Assembly (NCBI GenBank): GCA_035548055.1
Contig: DASZTL010000089.1
Coordinates: 1-9,254 of the forward strand
Reading direction: 5' to 3'
From: DASZTV01 sp035548055
GTDB taxonomy: Bacteria; Actinomycetota; Actinomycetes; JAFAQI01
DNA: 9,254 nucleotides
The notes under the pieces were generated by a model that saw nothing but the letters and a program-made list of their open reading frames with translations, did not search any database and was not told where the DNA came from. Within the stretch, counting starts at the first letter, position 1. Every line of letters starts with the position of its first letter. This document shows positions 6,624 to 9,254 of this stretch, piece after piece. A program made the position numbers and the translations under genes.

Positions 6624-7858
6624 GCTCAGCCCGTGACCGGGTGGTCGTGACCGGCTTCGGCGCGACCACCCCACTCGGTGGTGACGCGCCGTCGACGTGG
6701 CGCGCCCTGCTCGACGGGCAGTCGGGTGCGGCGCTGCTCGACGACGACTGGGCCGCCGACCTGCCGGTCCGCATCGCGGCCCGCGCCGCGGCCGACCCGG
6801 CTGACGTTCTTCCGGCCCCACGGTTGCGCAGTCTCGACCGCAGCCAGCAGTTCGCGCTGGTCGCGGGCCTCGAGGCCTGGCGCGACGCCGGCGCACCCGA
6901 GGTGGAGCCCGAGCGGCTCGCCGTCGTGGTGTCGAGCGGCATCGGTGGACTGACGACGGTGCTCGACCAGTACGACGTGCTCCGCAGCCGCGGTGCCCGG
7001 CGGGTCTCACCGTTCACCGTGCCGATGATCATGCCCAACGGGCCGGCCGCGACGCTCGCCCTCGAGCTGTCTGCCCGAGCGGGTGCCCACTCCCCGGTGT
7101 CGGCGTGCGCGTCGGGGGCAGAGGCGATCGCGATGGGGCTGGACATGATCCGGTCCGGCCGCGCCGACGTCGTCGTCTGCGGCGGCGCCGAGGCCGTCGT
7201 ACATCCCCTTCCACTCGCCGCCTTCGCGGCGATGCGTGCACTGTCGACCCGCCACGACGCGCCGGCTGAGGCCTCCCGGCCGTTCGACAAGCAGCGTGAC
7301 GGCTTCGTCCTCGGCGAGGGAGCCGCGATCCTGGTGCTCGAGGCCGAGGCGCATGCGATCGCCCGTGGCGCCAACCGCTACGCCGTCGTCGCCGGTGCCG
7401 GCATGGCGAACGACGCGCATCACATCGCCGCCCCGGACCCGGACGGCGCGGGTGCCGCGCGAGCGATGACGATCGCGCTTTCCGACGCCGGCCTCTCACC
7501 CACCGACATCGCCCACGTCAACGCGCATGCGACGTCGACCCCCGCTGGTGACGTCGCGGAGGCCAGCGCGCTGCGCCGGGTGTTCGGCAGCGCGACGGAC
7601 GGCATTGCCGTGACCGCCACGAAGTCCTGCACCGGTCACCTGCTCGGAGCCGCGGGCGCGCTGGAAGCCGGGGTCACGTGTCTCGCCCTGCGGGACCGCG
7701 TGGTGCCGGCGATCCGCAACCTCGACGATCCGGCCGACGACGCAGTGCTCGACCTCGTCCGGATGTCGCCTCGGTCACTCAGCGGCGGCGGCGCAGCGCT
7801 GTCGAACTCCTTCGGATTCGGCGGCCACGACGTGGCGCTGGCGTTCACGGAGGTCTGA
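6620..7858 (+). CDS. fabF: Beta-ketoacyl-ACP synthase II FabF (KasA-like elongating enzyme)
   Basis: FabF elongates acyl-ACP with malonyl-ACP. The protein has 412 residues, the usual length. Catalytic residues are intact: Cys163 in SACASGAEAI, His303 in NAHATST, and Lys335 and His340 in TKSCTGH. The gating Phe400 lies in NSFGFGG. The start is most likely TTG at 6620, overlapping the acpP stop as TTGA and giving MSSARDRVVVTGFG, the expected N-terminus. A GTG at 6641 would trim the first beta strand too closely. No strong Shine-Dalgarno is present, so translation probably depends on coupling to acpP. The family includes mycobacterial KasA/KasB. Only one such gene is here, as in Streptomyces, so FabF is the more neutral name. 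Confidence 0.96.
   Translation: MSSARDRVVVTGFGATTPLGGDAPSTWRALLDGQSGAALLDDDWAADLPVRIAARAAADPADVLPAPRLRSLDRSQQFALVAGLEAWRDAGAPEVEPERLAVVVSSGIGGLTTVLDQYDVLRSRGARRVSPFTVPMIMPNGPAATLALELSARAGAHSPVSACASGAEAIAMGLDMIRSGRADVVVCGGAEAVVHPLPLAAFAAMRALSTRHDAPAEASRPFDKQRDGFVLGEGAAILVLEAEAHAIARGANRYAVVAGAGMANDAHHIAAPDPDGAGAARAMTIALSDAGLSPTDIAHVNAHATSTPAGDVAEASALRRVFGSATDGIAVTATKSCTGHLLGAAGALEAGVTCLALRDRVVPAIRNLDDPADDAVLDLVRMSPRSLSGGGAALSNSFGFGGHDVALAFTEV
7849..7853 (+). promoter_or_regulatory. Ribosome binding site of accD inside the end of fabF
   Basis: GGAGG lies 4 bases before the ATG at 7858, within the last codons of fabF. It supports this ATG as the start of the next gene. Confidence 0.75.
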
Positions 7859-9254
7859 TGACCACGCTCGATGTCGCGCCCACCATCGTCGCCGCGCCGG
7901 CTCTCGAGGTCGACCGGGATCCCCGGGTCCGGCTCGACACGCTGTTCACCGAGTGGCGGCCGATCGCGCGCGGCTCGGCAGAGGACTGCGGCGTCGTCGC
8001 CGGGATCGGCAAGGTCGGCAACACCGAGGTCGTGGCGTTCGCAACTGACGCATCACGTCAGGGCGGCGCCCTCGGCGCAGAGGGCTGCGCCGTCATCGTC
8101 GCCGCCTATGGCTTGGCGATCCGGCGCGGCTCGGGCATCGTCGGCATCTGGCACTCCGGTGGCGCTCGCCTGGCCGAAGGCGTCGCCTCACTCGACGGGG
8201 TGGGCCGCATCTTCACCGCGATGACCCGCGCGTCGGGCCGCATCCCGCAGGTATCGGTCGTCCTCGGCCCCGCCGCCGGCGGCGCTGCCTACGGCCCTGC
8301 GCTCACCGACGTCGTCGTGCTCGGCCCGAACGGCCGGGTGTTCGTCACCGGTCCGGACGTCGTACGCAGCGTCACCGGCGAGGACGTCGACATGGAGCAG
8401 CTCGGCGGCCCGGACGCGCACGGGCGCAAGAGCGGCGTCGTCCACCTGACCGCGGCGACTGACGCAGACGCGATCACGAAGGCCGGCGAGGTCGTGGCCC
8501 TGCTCGGCGACTACCGCACCCGGGTGAAGCCCGCCGCCGACCGGCCGATGGCCGACCTGCTGCCGCACTCCCCGCGGCGCGCGTACGACGTGCACCCGAT
8601 CGTCGGCGCTCTGCTCGACGAGCCCGGCATCGAGCTGCACGCCAAGTGGGCGCCGAACATCGTCACCACCCTCGGCCGCCTGGGCGGCGGACCGGTCGGC
8701 GTGCTCGCCAACAATCCGCTGCGGCTCGCCGGCTGTCTGGATTCATCGAGCGCCGAAAAGGCGGCGCGCTTCGTCCGGATGTGCGACGCGTTCGGCGTCC
8801 CGCTGATCGTGCTCGTCGACGTCCCGGGCTACTTGCCGGGCGTGCAGCAGGAATGGGACGGCGTCGTCCGCCGCGGCGCGAAGCTGCTCCACGCGTTCGC
8901 CGAAGCGAACGTGCCGCGGGTGACCGTCATCACCCGTAAGGCGTACGGCGGCGCCTACATCGCGATGAACTCGCGGTCACTGGGTGCGACCAAGGTGCTC
9001 GCCTGGCCGACCGCCGAGGTCGCGGTCATGGGATCGGTTGCCGCGGTGCGGATCCTGCACCGGCGCGCGATCGCCGCGGTCCCGGAGCACGAGCGGGCGG
9101 AGCTCGAGATCGCGTTGGCCGCCGAGCACGAGGTGGCGTCGGGCGGCGTCGGGCGTGCGGTCGACCTCAAGGTCGTCGACGCCGTGATCGACCCGGACAC
9201 CACCCGCAGCGCGGTGAGTGCGGCGATCGCGGCACACCCACGCCGGCCGGGCGA
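7858..9254 (+). CDS. accD: Acyl-CoA carboxylase beta subunit (AccD6-like carboxyltransferase), 3' end cut
   Basis: This is the carboxyltransferase subunit that moves CO2 from carboxybiotin to acetyl-CoA (and often propionyl-CoA), giving malonyl-CoA for FAS II. The frame stays open from ATG 7858 to the window end: 465 residues visible, against about 470 for mycobacterial AccD6, so only a few are probably missing. Two crotonase-type halves are seen. The N-half has HSGGARLAEG (99-108) and GPAAGGAAYGPALTD (137-151), an oxyanion hole. The C-half has DVPGYLPG (321-328) and RKAYGGAYIAMNSR (360-373), the second oxyanion hole. Ile368 occupies the position that is Asp in propionyl-CoA-specific PccB and Ile in the acetyl-CoA-using AccB of S. 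coelicolor, which favours acetyl-CoA acceptance. TGATG couples it to fabF with a 1-base overlap. The biotin-carrying alpha subunit must be encoded elsewhere. Confidence 0.95.
   Translation, partial: MTTLDVAPTIVAAPALEVDRDPRVRLDTLFTEWRPIARGSAEDCGVVAGIGKVGNTEVVAFATDASRQGGALGAEGCAVIVAAYGLAIRRGSGIVGIWHSGGARLAEGVASLDGVGRIFTAMTRASGRIPQVSVVLGPAAGGAAYGPALTDVVVLGPNGRVFVTGPDVVRSVTGEDVDMEQLGGPDAHGRKSGVVHLTAATDADAITKAGEVVALLGDYRTRVKPAADRPMADLLPHSPRRAYDVHPIVGALLDEPGIELHAKWAPNIVTTLGRLGGGPVGVLANNPLRLAGCLDSSSAEKAARFVRMCDAFGVPLIVLVDVPGYLPGVQQEWDGVVRRGAKLLHAFAEANVPRVTVITRKAYGGAYIAMNSRSLGATKVLAWPTAEVAVMGSVAAVRILHRRAIAAVPEHERAELEIALAAEHEVASGGVGRAVDLKVVDAVIDPDTTRSAVSAAIAAHPRRPG

Overview
The window comes from a high-GC actinomycete chromosome. 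The evidence is the strong G/C bias at third codon positions, frequent GTG/TTG starts, and the gene order PucR-type regulator, fabD, fabH, acpP, fabF. That order is the fatty-acid-synthase II locus known from Streptomyces and relatives, where the regulator is called FasR. The genus cannot be fixed from the sequence. All recognisable genes are on the + strand.

Layout. Bases 1-119 carry no gene but hold a perfect inverted repeat with 23-bp arms (34-96). At 120-2057 is a copper/topaquinone amine oxidase with all of its catalytic and metal-binding residues. At 2176-3156 is a stand-alone protein with an N-terminal AbiEi-like winged helix and a C-terminal DUF559/Vsr-like nuclease fold. Two copies of the same 46-bp palindromic repeat (2066-2111 and 3151-3196, 38/46 identical) bracket it, and the second copy contains its stop codon. 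From 3225 to the window end runs the fatty-acid locus: fasR-like regulator, fabD, fabH, acpP, fabF and an accD that is cut by the window end only shortly before its expected C-terminus.

How the genes work together. AccD, with a biotinylated alpha subunit encoded elsewhere, makes malonyl-CoA. FabD transfers the malonyl group to AcpP. FabH condenses malonyl-AcpP with a short acyl-CoA primer to start a chain, and FabF elongates it. Reductases and dehydratase are not in the window, as is usual for actinomycetes. Junctions are tight: 4-nt overlap fabD/fabH, 16-nt gap with a strong ribosome binding site before acpP, 4-nt overlap acpP/fabF and 1-nt overlap fabF/accD. This suggests one translationally coupled transcript. 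A 7-3-7 palindrome directly after the regulator stop codon and before fabD is a good candidate operator for the regulator.

I see no clearly new biological system. The items most worth a second look are the paired palindromic repeats around the nuclease-like gene, the long inverted repeat before the amine oxidase, the fabD upstream palindrome, and the accD6-like gene appended to a Streptomyces-type fab operon.
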